A DNA stretch of 64,000 bases from JAAOII01 sp965207945 (lineage in GTDB: Bacteria; Pseudomonadota; Gammaproteobacteria; CBDBNL01; JAAOII01). Numbering within the stretch: the stretch's first letter is position 1; each line of letters starts with the position of its first letter. The position numbers were made by a program, and so were the translations under genes. Below are positions 35,730-45,100 of this stretch, piece by piece. Where the stretch lies: the NCBI GenBank assembly GCA_965207945.1, contig OZ242303.1:1178001-1242000 (forward strand). Direction: 5' to 3'. The notes under the pieces are model-generated. The model did not search any database and had not been told where the DNA came from. It worked only from the letters and a program-made list of their open reading frames with translations.

Positions 35730-36950
35730 ATGATACTTTTCATTATAAGTAATAATAGGTTAAAAATCACCTATAAGGCAATAATTAGTGTAGCTGTAGC
35801 CATAATTGGCTTTGGGCTTATCCAGAATATAGCAGCTAATCCAAGAATTACTTTCCTATCACCATATTTTGCGGGGCAGGCTAACAAAATCGGTAAGCCC
35901 TTAGGGCTGGCAATTACATTTTCTGAAAGCGTATACGGCTTTGATGCAAACGATATAGTTAGCAATGGACGTGTCTTAGCAGTGGATGGAAGTAATCGTA
36001 ATTACCGTATCGTAGTAGTCCCTTCCAATAAAATTCTCGTAGTGGATGTACTTGCTGATGGAGCAAAAAATATAAGAGCAAAGGGAAATGACCCAATTGA
36101 CGGCGGTCCTTTCATTTACAATATAGAAACCAATACTGTGCTATCGCGCAACTATGGACAGATTGCTTATGCCCCTTCTGGCGCTTATTTGACAAATCAA
36201 TTTCAACCTAACCAACAATATCAACAAATTCCACAATATCAACAAGTTCAACAATATCAACAAATTCCGCAAGCACAAGCTGTTCAACAAATTCCGCAGG
36301 CACAAACAGCAAGTCAAACTCCCACCGAACCAAAAACTTATAAAGCAGGCCTCGCCGTTAAATTTATGATGAATATTGGATCTTACGGAGGAAGTGCTCC
36401 TTTTATTAATCGCAAATCTCAATCCCTTGCAACATCACAACCCACTAACGAAATAACTACTGGGGTTGAAATAGTAAAATCATTCGCAAATAGCCCCATA
36501 GGCGTGGGCTTTTATAGCAGTATAGGTTATCAAATAACAGAATATGCCACTGGCAGTAATGTGGCAGAAGGGTTAACGGCAAAGGGTAGATATACAGCAC
36601 TTCCATTAGAATTAGGGGCTAGCGCTTATTTTGGTAATTATGTAAATCTTGGTTTTGGGGTTATAACTCATTTTAATGGAGTTTATAGCCACGAAGGCAG
36701 TTTTGATCCGATTGTGGGCGTAGCTCAAGATAACTTAAAAGCGGATGCTAAAATTGATGATGGCGCTATAGGGGCGACATTTAATTTAGGATTTGTCTTC
36801 AACAAGATAGGATTCTCTTTACGTTATATGTCATTGCCGCTCAAAAATTTTAACCAGGACTCACGCAGTTTGGGTTATGAAACAGCAGTTAACTACGAAA
36901 CTCTCAACTCCATTAATAGCGCTGGCTTTTTTCTTAATTTCAGATCATAA
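35730..36950 (+). CDS. Outer-membrane beta-barrel protein with N-terminal Ig-like domain and Gln-rich linker
   Basis: A 406-residue secreted protein. A signal peptide (basic at residues 10-16, hydrophobic to about 32) precedes a domain of about 95 residues with ITFSESVYGFDANDIVSNG, resembling bacterial Ig-like domains. A Gln/Pro/Tyr-rich repeat (about residues 157-200, units such as QQYQQIPQ) links this to a C-terminal region of alternating polar and hydrophobic strands that looks like an outer-membrane barrel and ends in FFLNFRS. It is probably a porin-like or adhesin-like surface protein; no close family is recognised. No other start codon lies before the signal peptide core. Confidence 0.7.
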   Translation: MILFIISNNRLKITYKAIISVAVAIIGFGLIQNIAANPRITFLSPYFAGQANKIGKPLGLAITFSESVYGFDANDIVSNGRVLAVDGSNRNYRIVVVPSNKILVVDVLADGAKNIRAKGNDPIDGGPFIYNIETNTVLSRNYGQIAYAPSGAYLTNQFQPNQQYQQIPQYQQVQQYQQIPQAQAVQQIPQAQTASQTPTEPKTYKAGLAVKFMMNIGSYGGSAPFINRKSQSLATSQPTNEITTGVEIVKSFANSPIGVGFYSSIGYQITEYATGSNVAEGLTAKGRYTALPLELGASAYFGNYVNLGFGVITHFNGVYSHEGSFDPIVGVAQDNLKADAKIDDGAIGATFNLGFVFNKIGFSLRYMSLPLKNFNQDSRSLGYETAVNYETLNSINSAGFFLNFRS

Positions 36951-36967
36951 GCAGGTCATAAGCAATA

Positions 36968-37861
36968 ATGCCCCACTTCATCACACTTGCTGACCTGCCA
37001 GCGGATAGCTATGAAAAATTAATTCCCCGAGCAATTGAACTTAAACAGCTACTGAAAGAAGAAAAAACATCACCTCAAACATTAAAGCAAAAGTCGTTTG
37101 TTATGCTGTTTGAAAAGCCATCAACTAGAACTAGAATATCTTTTGAAGTAGGTATCTCTCAGATGGGCGGAAATGCAATATTCATAAGCGGAAAAGATAG
37201 TCAGATGTCACGTGGCGAACCTATCAGAGATACGGCGCGCATCATCTCATCAATGGCAGACGGCTTAATTATTCGCTCCAATTCGCATAAGGATATTATA
37301 GAGTTCGCCGCCAATTCAACAGTTCCTGTTATCAATGCTCTTTCTTCAGATTTCCACCCTTGCCAAATACTGGCAGATTTAGTCACCTATTACGAGTTGC
37401 GTGGCGATATTAAAGATAAAAAAGTGGTGTGGTGCGGCGATGGAAATAATATATGTAAATCATATATTCAAATGGCTAGCATAATTGGATTTCAATTACA
37501 TCTTGCTATCCCAAAAGAATTCCTACCCGAAGCATCATTTATTGAAGCACACAAGGACTGGGTAACCATAAGCCCCAACATAGAAGAAGCAATGAAGGAT
37601 GCTTCTTTAGTATGCACCGATGTCTGGGTATCTATGGGAGATGAAAACGCTGATGCTAAACGAAAGATACTGCAAGATTTTCAAGTTACTCCGCAGATGC
37701 TTGATATGGCAAGAAGCGATGTCCTATTTATGCACTGCCTTCCGGCTAAGGAAGGAGAGGAAGTATCACAAGGATTATTGGATGATGCTCGCTCTGCTGT
37801 TTGGGTGCAAGGAGAAAATCGTCTGCATAGCCAAAAAGCTCTACTGGAACTTCTATTCTGA
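36968..37861 (+). CDS. argF: Ornithine carbamoyltransferase
   Basis: Forms citrulline from carbamoyl phosphate and ornithine in arginine synthesis. Binding motifs are STRTR (52-56), HPCQ (130-133), SMGDE (222-226) and HCLPA (256-260), all intact; the SMGDE loop marks ornithine rather than aspartate specificity. The 297-residue length is close to the usual. Its substrate carbamoyl phosphate is made by carA/carB about 3 kb downstream. It overlaps the convergent tatC by nine bases. Confidence 0.97.
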   Translation: MPHFITLADLPADSYEKLIPRAIELKQLLKEEKTSPQTLKQKSFVMLFEKPSTRTRISFEVGISQMGGNAIFISGKDSQMSRGEPIRDTARIISSMADGLIIRSNSHKDIIEFAANSTVPVINALSSDFHPCQILADLVTYYELRGDIKDKKVVWCGDGNNICKSYIQMASIIGFQLHLAIPKEFLPEASFIEAHKDWVTISPNIEEAMKDASLVCTDVWVSMGDENADAKRKILQDFQVTPQMLDMARSDVLFMHCLPAKEGEEVSQGLLDDARSAVWVQGENRLHSQKALLELLF

Positions 37862-38569
37862 TTTAACTTTCCAGGCAGATAATAATATTCCCACCTCATA
37901 AAGCAGACACATAGGAATAGCCAATAAAACCTGAGAAAATATATCTGGCGGAGTCAGCAACATAGCCGCAACAAAACATCCCACAATAATATAGCGGCGA
38001 TTATGTCGCAAGGTTGATAGTTTTACCAAGCCAAAACGCACCAGCACAAAAATGGCAATCGGAAGTTCAAAAGCTAAACCAAACACAATACTAAGACGTA
38101 AAATAAAATTAAGGTACCTATTAATATCTGTCATTATTTGTACCCCCTCAGGAGCTATGCGATAGAAAAAATCCAACGTCAAGGGGATAAGTATAAAATA
38201 TACAAAAAATACTCCTAAATAAAATAACGCCATTGTAGATAACAAAAGATATACGACCAAACGTTTCTCTTTAACATAAAGACCTGGTGCCACAAAATAC
38301 CAAATCTGATGAATTGCCAAAGGCATTGCAATGAAAAGTGATATAAAGGCAGCGAGTTTTAGCGGCGCAATAAAAGGAGAGGCGACATCAACTGCAACCA
38401 ATGCGCCCCCTTGAGGCAATTTGTCTATTAAGGGACCCGCAATTAAAGAATATAGTTCCCCCGCAAAATAAGCGCAGACGATAAACAGCAACAACCAGAT
38501 GCCGACTATGATAAAACATCTGCGCCGTAATTCAGCAAGATGTTCAAGGATAGGGAGAGAGGAAGTCAT
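37853..38569 (-). CDS. tatC: Sec-independent translocase subunit TatC
   Basis: The six-helix core of the twin-arginine translocase, which binds the RR signal peptide of folded proteins. I place the start at the ATG at 38569, four bases past the tatB stop, giving 238 residues beginning MTSSLPILEHLAELRRR as in other TatC proteins. The frame stays open upstream to 38740, but that would overlap tatB by over 160 bases; an ATG at 38593 is a weaker option. The conserved cytoplasmic HLAELRRR and the periplasmic FIAPLKLAAF region are visible. Confidence 0.94.
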   Translation of the reverse strand: MTSSLPILEHLAELRRRCFIIVGIWLLLFIVCAYFAGELYSLIAGPLIDKLPQGGALVAVDVASPFIAPLKLAAFISLFIAMPLAIHQIWYFVAPGLYVKEKRLVVYLLLSTMALFYLGVFFVYFILIPLTLDFFYRIAPEGVQIMTDINRYLNFILRLSIVFGLAFELPIAIFVLVRFGLVKLSTLRHNRRYIIVGCFVAAMLLTPPDIFSQVLLAIPMCLLYEVGILLSAWKVKSE

Positions 38570-38573
38570 ATAG

Positions 38574-38879
38574 TCATGTTGCTTTATTGTCATTAGAGGA
38601 ATCCGCCCTTTCCTCTTCATTATTTTGGGGGTTATTTTGGGGGCTATTCTTTTGACTATTCTTTTGGTTATTCTTTTGACTGTTCTTTCCGCTGTTCTTA
38701 ATGGTCTCATCCAAACGCAATTGCTTATCAAACTCATCAATAACCTTAGTATAAAAACTTCTCCCCTTACGAACCGTCAATCCCATATAGCGCGCAGCGA
38801 CTAACAGCTTAGCTGGTCCCAATACCAGCAGGGCGACTGTTAAGACCAGTAGAATCTCAAAAAAACCAATAGAACCCAT
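38574..38879 (-). CDS. tatB: Sec-independent translocase subunit TatB
   Basis: A 101-residue protein with the TatB N-terminus MGSIGFFEILLVLTVALLVL and GP in the hinge, followed by an amphipathic helix. It partners TatC in signal-peptide recognition. The C-terminal tail is an Asn/Gln/Lys/Ser repeat produced by roughly 15-bp units (about 38615-38700). Gene order is tatA-tatB-tatC. Confidence 0.93.
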   Translation of the reverse strand: MGSIGFFEILLVLTVALLVLGPAKLLVAARYMGLTVRKGRSFYTKVIDEFDKQLRLDETIKNSGKNSQKNNQKNSQKNSPQNNPQNNEEERADSSNDNKAT

Positions 38880-38934
38880 ATTTGTAGAGAATTATGCATC
38901 CCCGCACTCATGCTTCCATGCTTGCGGCGAAGCA

Positions 38935-39240
38935 CTATTTCTTGCCTGGCTTTTTACCTGGCTTCTTGACCACTTTCTTGCCTGGTTTTTTGCCTGGCTT
39001 CTTGGTGCTGGAAGAAATACTTTTTTTCTGACTTCCTGCCTTACTTAACTTACTCGACTTATCTGCCTTATTTCGCTTAGAAGCATCAGAAGATGAAGCA
39101 TCATCCCCATCCACAGAGTTGCGAAAGCCCTTGATTGCCTTACCAAGCTCCTTGGCTATTGAGGGAAGTTTCCCCATACCAAACAATAATACTATCACCA
39201 AAAGAATGATAAGTATTTGCCACAAACTTATACCAGCCAT
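38935..39240 (-). CDS. tatA: Sec-independent translocase subunit TatA
   Basis: A 101-residue protein with a single membrane helix, then FGMGKLPSIAKELGKAIKGF, the TatA hinge and amphipathic helix. It forms the transport pore element. The tail ends in Lys-Lys-Pro-Gly repeats (about 38938-39010), a tandem-repeat expansion. The place beside hisE and hisI follows the common order hisI-hisE-tatA. Confidence 0.95.
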   Translation of the reverse strand: MAGISLWQILIILLVIVLLFGMGKLPSIAKELGKAIKGFRNSVDGDDASSSDASKRNKADKSSKLSKAGSQKKSISSSTKKPGKKPGKKVVKKPGKKPGKK

Positions 39241-39281
39241 ATCTACATATACCTATTAGTTAATCCAAAAAATGACATTAA

Positions 39282-39872
39282 TTAATGAACAACTTCGCCG
39301 TCATCATTACTATGTCCCACGCTTACTTTCATTCTTGATTCAAGCTCTGCTGCCACCTGTTCAAAGTTGACATTTCTGCTTAAACACAGAATAATTATAT
39401 TCGTAAATAATTGCCGCGCTCTGTCGGTTAGCTCATCCAACCTCTCAGCATTAGAACGCGCCGCATTAGATAAGAATATTAACATAGCGCAGTTTTGCCC
39501 AGCCGCAGACATTAACTTTTCTTTGTCAAAGCCCTCTGAGGAATTACCCTCTGCTATATGTTGTTTTATCTCATCATCTGAAGGCAGCACCTTATCCATC
39601 CGCAAATTCATATAAGTCATAAATAACATCAAATGAAAACAAGCATCTGCTGCCTCATTAGTCACGTCCCGCGTTCTGCCCCAAATAACCGCAACCATTA
39701 ATTCTGTAACCTCCTCGCCTAATTTATCAAGTATCTTACTCATCCCGCTACTAAATAAACGAGTAGCATAAGACCCTTGCGGCATAATCCGCAGCCGTTC
39801 TTTTAAAATACCCTCTACCGTAAAGATTATCTCAAAACTAATTTCTTTCTTCATACCAATCATTGCCATCAT
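39282..39872 (-). CDS. hisE: Phosphoribosyl-ATP pyrophosphatase with extra degenerate half
   Basis: Catalyses the second step of histidine synthesis. The N-terminal half (to about residue 95) contains the expected GSYATRLF, GEEVTELMVA metal-binding helix and NEAADACFHLMLFM. At 196 residues it is nearly twice the usual length: the C-terminal half repeats the pattern (GQNCAML, then DRARQLFTNIIILCLSRNV and FEQVAAELESR), but the metal-binding glutamates are lost. The start may be the ATG at 39872 or 39854; both overlap the hisI 3' end. Confidence 0.9.
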   Translation of the reverse strand: MMAMIGMKKEISFEIIFTVEGILKERLRIMPQGSYATRLFSSGMSKILDKLGEEVTELMVAVIWGRTRDVTNEAADACFHLMLFMTYMNLRMDKVLPSDDEIKQHIAEGNSSEGFDKEKLMSAAGQNCAMLIFLSNAARSNAERLDELTDRARQLFTNIIILCLSRNVNFEQVAAELESRMKVSVGHSNDDGEVVH

Positions 39873-40206
39873 TATCTAATATTCTAAAAAAGCAGGTTTC
39901 TTTGCCAGTGTGGCACGCCCCTGTCCCCAACTGCTTGACCTTTATTAGCAAGCAATCGTTATCACAATCTATTTTTATTTCTCTAACTTGCTGCACCGAA
40001 CCAGAAGTATCCCCTTTAAACCACAACTCTCCACGTGAACGAGACCAAAACACTGTCCGTTGCTCTTTTATAGTGCGCAACAACGACTCGCGACTCATCC
40101 AAGCAAACATTAAAACTCGCTGAGTTTCATCACATTGGATAATAGCCGGGACCAATCCCTTAGAATTCCAAGAAATTGTTTCCAAAAAAGAAGATTTAAT
40201 ATTCAC
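39838..40206 (-). CDS. hisI: Phosphoribosyl-AMP cyclohydrolase
   Basis: Opens the adenine ring of phosphoribosyl-AMP, the third step of histidine synthesis. The 122-residue protein shows LMFAWMSRESL, TVFWSRSRGELWFKGDTSG and the zinc/metal motifs DCDNDCLL and GACHTGKETCFF. It is the stand-alone form, with hisE as a separate downstream gene that overlaps it. Confidence 0.96.
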   Translation of the reverse strand: MNIKSSFLETISWNSKGLVPAIIQCDETQRVLMFAWMSRESLLRTIKEQRTVFWSRSRGELWFKGDTSGSVQQVREIKIDCDNDCLLIKVKQLGTGACHTGKETCFFRILDNDGNDWYEERN

Positions 40207-40229
40207 TCACAGACATTTTATATTATAAT
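40202..40229 (+). promoter_or_regulatory. Candidate rpmB-rpmG promoter
   Basis: TTCACT (40202-40207) and a perfect TATAAT (40224-40229) are 16 bases apart. The rpmB ATG follows 30 bases later with TAAGG as ribosome-binding site. The element overlaps the 5' end of the divergent hisI gene. Confidence 0.45.
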
Positions 40230-40259
40230 CAATACAATTACAATTTATAAGGTAAAGAT

Positions 40260-40538
40260 ATGACCAAAAGATGCGAAGTAACAGGTAAATTGCCCTTAGC
40301 GGGCAATAGTGTTTCTCATGCCAATAATAGGAATCGTAAGCGATTCTTGCCGAATCTGCATTCTCACAGATTCTGGCATCCAACGCGTGAGAAATTTATT
40401 AAATTAAAAGTCAGCGCCAAAGGAATCCGTATCATAGATAAATATGGTATTGAGGCAGTAATAGAGGCGATTGAAAATAAGTCCAAGATTAAAAAATTTG
40501 AAGCCCTCAAGAATGAGGACGCCACACAAACAGAGTAA
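40260..40538 (+). CDS. rpmB: 50S ribosomal protein L28
   Basis: A 92-residue, basic ribosomal protein starting MTKRCEVTGKLPLAGNSVSH with the typical NNRNRKRFLPNLH segment. TAAGG lies seven bases before the ATG. The C-terminus is about 14 residues longer than E. coli L28. It is followed six bases later by rpmG, the classic pair. Confidence 0.96.
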   Translation: MTKRCEVTGKLPLAGNSVSHANNRNRKRFLPNLHSHRFWHPTREKFIKLKVSAKGIRIIDKYGIEAVIEAIENKSKIKKFEALKNEDATQTE

Positions 40539-40544
40539 ATTATT

Positions 40545-40706
40545 ATGCGTGAAAAAGTAAAACTTGTATCATCCGCCAAAACCGGGCACTATTATGTTAC
40601 TAAAAAGAACAAAAAAGCTCCCAATGGACAGGAAAAACTCAGTTTCAAAAAATATGACCCAGTAGTCCGTAAACACGTTGTTTATACGGAAGCTAAAATT
40701 AAGTGA
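40545..40706 (+). CDS. rpmG: 50S ribosomal protein L33
   Basis: A 53-residue protein: MREKVKLVSSAKTGHYYVTK, then a Lys-rich centre and KKYDPVVRKHVVYTEAKIK at the end, the L33 pattern. It lacks the CxxC zinc ribbons, so it is the zinc-independent form. It lies directly after rpmB. Confidence 0.95.
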   Translation: MREKVKLVSSAKTGHYYVTKKNKKAPNGQEKLSFKKYDPVVRKHVVYTEAKIK

Positions 40707-40807
40707 CAGTTTCATAAACATATCACTAATTTATACTGGACGCAATATTTTAATTCGGATAGATTTTTCTTCCGCTCTCGTTTAGTTAATAAAGCAAGCT
40801 GCATAAC

Positions 40808-42103
40808 ATGAGGCGTAGAGCTGTTATAGGGCTTGCCGACGGCACCCACCTGTGCGGCTATTCTTATGGATATTGCCCTGAGATAAACACCCCTGATATA
40901 CCCCCCCCCGCAGCAAACACCTCCGCAGCTCCCGCCGCCACCCCCGCACATACACCCCCCACTCATACAGGATACACAGGAGGCGAACTGGTATTTAATA
41001 CCTCAATGTGCGGCTATCAAGAGATTATGACAGACCCTTCATACTCTGGACAAATCATCACTTTTACCTGCCCTCATATAGGAAATGTAGGAATCAATGA
41101 CGAGGACTATGAATCCGCAAACATTCATGCTGCAGGATTAGTTTTTCGCAATATCAGCCCACTCTATTCCAATTATCGCGCTACTCGTTCCTTTGAAGAG
41201 TTTCTCATCAAGAACAAATGCGCCGCCATAACAAATGTAGACACTCGCCTCCTTACTCGCAAACTACGCGACCATGGCTGCCAAAATAGCTGCATTATCA
41301 GCTTTGAAGGTGGCGATGAAGAAGAAAGCAAAGCAGCGCAACAGGCGATTGAACAGGCACGTCGCATGCCTGCTATTGGCAGTAATAATTTGGCGCAATT
41401 AGCATCTTGCGGCGACACTCAATTATGGCAAGAGGACCTTGGCGACTGGAGTCACTCAGAATCAGGCAATCATTCAGAAAAGAATTCAGGCAATCACTCA
41501 GAGCATAATTCACCCCCCCCTCTCCATATATTAGTTTATGACTGCGGAGTAAAGCGCAATATTCTTAGATTGTTGAAAGAACAAGGGTGCAAGGTTACTT
41601 TAGTCCCTTATGATTGCAAGGCACAAGATTTAATTAATCAGCATCAAGTAGACGGAGTCCTTATTTCCAATGGTCCTGGCGACCCTGAAACCTGCGAAAA
41701 AATTATCCAGGACATCAAGTTCTTTCTGCAACAAAACATACCCCTACTGGGAATATGCTTAGGGCACCAATTGTTAGGCATAGCAGTTAATGCCAAATCG
41801 CAAAAGATGAAGTTCGGACATCACGGCGCTAATCATCCAGTTCGCCGCGAAAAAGATAACACGGTAGCCATAACCAGTCAGAACCATAACTTCACTCTGG
41901 ACGAAGCATCCTTGCCATCAAACATCCGCGTAACCCATCGCTCTTTGTTTGATAATAGCATTCAAGGAATAGAACTTACGGATAAGCCAGCAATCGGCTT
42001 TCAAGGACATCCAGAGGCAAGCCCAGGTCCTCATGACATAACAGAAATATTTACCAGTTTCATCCAACTGATAAATCAAAACCCATTAAAACATAACAGC
42101 TAA
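40808..42103 (+). CDS. carA: Carbamoyl-phosphate synthase small subunit
   Basis: Glutaminase subunit supplying ammonia to CarB for carbamoyl phosphate, used for arginine and pyrimidines. The N-terminal domain has FNTSMCGYQEIMTDPSYSGQ; the glutaminase domain has the nucleophile Cys317 in GICLGHQLLG and the catalytic His/Glu in GHPEASPGP. Two low-complexity insertions are unusual: a Pro/Ala/Thr-rich stretch at about residues 27-57, encoded in part by nine consecutive C (40901-40909), and a His-Ser-Glu-rich stretch at about 215-237 ending in eight C (41513-41520). Length is 431 against about 380 normally. carB follows after 42 bp. Confidence 0.95.
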   Translation: MRRRAVIGLADGTHLCGYSYGYCPEINTPDIPPPAANTSAAPAATPAHTPPTHTGYTGGELVFNTSMCGYQEIMTDPSYSGQIITFTCPHIGNVGINDEDYESANIHAAGLVFRNISPLYSNYRATRSFEEFLIKNKCAAITNVDTRLLTRKLRDHGCQNSCIISFEGGDEEESKAAQQAIEQARRMPAIGSNNLAQLASCGDTQLWQEDLGDWSHSESGNHSEKNSGNHSEHNSPPPLHILVYDCGVKRNILRLLKEQGCKVTLVPYDCKAQDLINQHQVDGVLISNGPGDPETCEKIIQDIKFFLQQNIPLLGICLGHQLLGIAVNAKSQKMKFGHHGANHPVRREKDNTVAITSQNHNFTLDEASLPSNIRVTHRSLFDNSIQGIELTDKPAIGFQGHPEASPGPHDITEIFTSFIQLINQNPLKHNS

Positions 42104-42145
42104 ATCATAGCCACTAAATCCTGCTAACCCCCCACCAACATCATC

Positions 42146-45100
42146 ATGCCCAAAAATAAGGATATAAACAAGGTTCTGCTTATAGGTTCTGGTCCCATCA
42201 CCATAGGACAAGCATGCGAGTTTGATTATTCAGGCGCTCAAGCATGCCGCGCCTTACAAGAAGAAAATTGCAAGGTCATACTAGTCAACTCCAATCCTGC
42301 CACCATAATGACAGACCCAGAAGTGGCGGATGTAACTTATGTTGAACCATTACATCCGGATATCTTGAAAATGATTATCCAAAAAGAGAAGCCCGATGCA
42401 TTGCTGCCTACTATGGGCGGACAAACCGCGCTGAACTTAGTAATGACATTGCAGGATTACTTAGCAGAAAATAACGTAAGAATAATAGGCGCTAGCCCAG
42501 ATACCATAAACAAAGCAGAAGATCGCCAGTTGTTTGCCCAAGCAATGGAAAAAATTGGACTTAAAACCCCAGAAGCAGCAGTAGCCACTTCTATGGAAGA
42601 AGCGCTTGCTATAGGCAAGGAAATGGGTTTCCCCTCCATAGTGCGCCCTTCGTTTACTTTAGGCGGAAGTGGTGGCGGCATTGCTTACAATCAAGAAGAG
42701 TTCGTTAGTATTTGTCATCGCGGCTTTCAGCTATCCCCCGTCAAAAAAATACAAATTGACAAATCCTTACTCGGATGGAAAGAATATGAACTGGAAGTGG
42801 TGCGGGATAACAAAGATAATTGCATTATCATCTGCTCCATTGAAAACCTTGACCCTATGGGAATTCACACTGGAGATTCTATAACTGTAGCGCCAGCGCA
42901 AACCTTAACAGACAAAGAATACCAACAAATGAGGGATAGTTCTATCGCAGTGCTGCGTGAGATTGGGGTGGAGACAGGCGGCGCTAACGTGCAGTTTGCC
43001 GTAGACCCACAGAGTGGCGAGCAAATAGTGGTAGAAATGAATCCGCGGGTTTCCCGCTCATCAGCGCTTGCTTCCAAAGCAACCGGCTTCCCCATCGCCA
43101 GAGTCGCCACCAAGTTAGCTCTGGGTTATACCCTTGATGAGCTGCGCAATGAAATAACTGGTGGCGCCATTCCCGCTTCCTTTGAGCCAAGCATTGACTA
43201 TGTGGTTACCAAAATACCACGCTTTGATTTCAAGAAGTTCAGAAAAGTTGATGATAGATTAACCACCCAGATGAAGTCCATTGGCGAGGTAATGGGAATA
43301 GGCAGATCTTTTAACGAATCATTGCAAAAAGCTTTATGTAGTTTGGACACTGGACTCTGCGGACTAGACCCCATCCTCAAACGAGAGTCAGCACAGGATA
43401 TCAGCGGGGCTGGCGCGGTTAATGGAACTGGCAGAACTGGCAGGACTGATAGAGACGATACAGCCGTTCGCCCTCCCTCAAGTTCACTGATAATTAGCGA
43501 CAGCCAAGAAGAAACCCTCAGACGTGAACTAAAATCAGCTGGGGCAGATCGTCTGCTCTATTTAGCAGAGTCATTTCGCGCTGGTTGGGACTTAGATGAA
43601 ATCCACCAATTATCCAAAATTGACCCCTGGTTTCTCGCCCAGATTCAATCACTTATAACTCTTGAGCAAGAATTGCACAACAAGAGTTTGGCGGACATAG
43701 ATGCCACTATGATGACAATTTATAAGCAAGAGGGTTTCAGCGACGAAAGAATAGCCCAATTACTTGATACAACGGAACAAGAAGTCCGCGAAACAAGACA
43801 TTCTCTTGGAGTGCGCCCAGTATATAAAAGAGTGGACTCTTGTGCTGGCGAATATGCTGCCTCCAGCTCCTACCTCTATTCAACCTATGATGAAGAATGT
43901 GAATCACAACCAACTGACACCTCCAAGATTGTAATACTCGGCAGCGGTCCAAACCGCATAGGACAAGGCATAGAGTTTGACTATTGTTGCGTCCATGTAT
44001 CTCAAGCGGTGCGTGAAAGTGGCATTCAATCCATAATGGTAAATTGCAACCCAGAAACCGTATCCACTGACTATGATACTTCCGATAAATTATATTTTGA
44101 ACCGCTAACTCTGGAACACACATTGGAAATTCTGTATAAAGAAAATATGCCCCCTGTCTTAGTCCAATATGGCGGACAGACCCCATTAAAACTGGCGGAG
44201 CCATTAAGTAAGTGCGGAGTTACTTTCCCTGGCACCTCCTGCGAGATAATTAATCGCACCGAAGATAGAGAAGAGTTTCGCGTGATTTTAGAAAAGTTAG
44301 AACTAAAGCAGCCACAAAATGCCACAGTCACAAGTGTTGAAGAGGCAATGCAAAAAGCCGGCAATATAGGTTATCCTTTGGTGGTGCGCCCTTCTTTTGT
44401 GCTGGGAGGACAATCAATGCAGACGGTATTCAATGATGAAGAACTTGCATATTATCTTGCTGAGGCATTAATAAGCTCTGGAGACAACCCCATCCTACTT
44501 GATAAATATTTAGATAAAGCAATTGAAATTGATGTTGATGCGGTAACTGATGGCGATGAAACATTCATCGGCGGAATAATGCAACATATAGAAGAAGCGG
44601 GAGTGCACTCTGGCGACTCATCTTGTAGTTTACCCGCCTACTCTCTCAGCGAAGAAATAATGAAAGAACTGGCTCGTCAAACCAAGTTAATGGCAGAGGT
44701 GCTCGGAGTGCGCGGACTAATCAATATTCAATTTGCAATTCGCGCTAATCAAGTTTATGTGCTGGAAATCAATCCACGCGCTTCACGCACAGCTCCCTTT
44801 ATATCAAAAGTAATAGGAATCTCATTGCCGCGCATCGCAACTAAAGTAGCTTTAGGAAGCAAGCTAAAGGACTTACTCAGTGCAGAACAACTCGCCCGCT
44901 ATAAGCCAGCGCATCAATATTATGCAATAAAAGAAGCGGTATTCCCTTTTAACAAGTTCCCTGGTTCCGATCCAATATTAGGACCAGAAATGAAATCAAC
45001 TGGTGAGGTAATGGGGATTGGCAAGGACTTTGAAGAGGCATTTTACAAAGCATGCTTAGCAGCAGGTATGAACATACACCTTCTGCGTGACAAGATTCAA

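Noticed and set aside
37853..38740. Longer tatC frame starting at 38740
   Set aside because: It would overlap tatB by over 160 bases with repeat-derived Lys/Arg codons; the ATG at 38569 matches the TatC family start.
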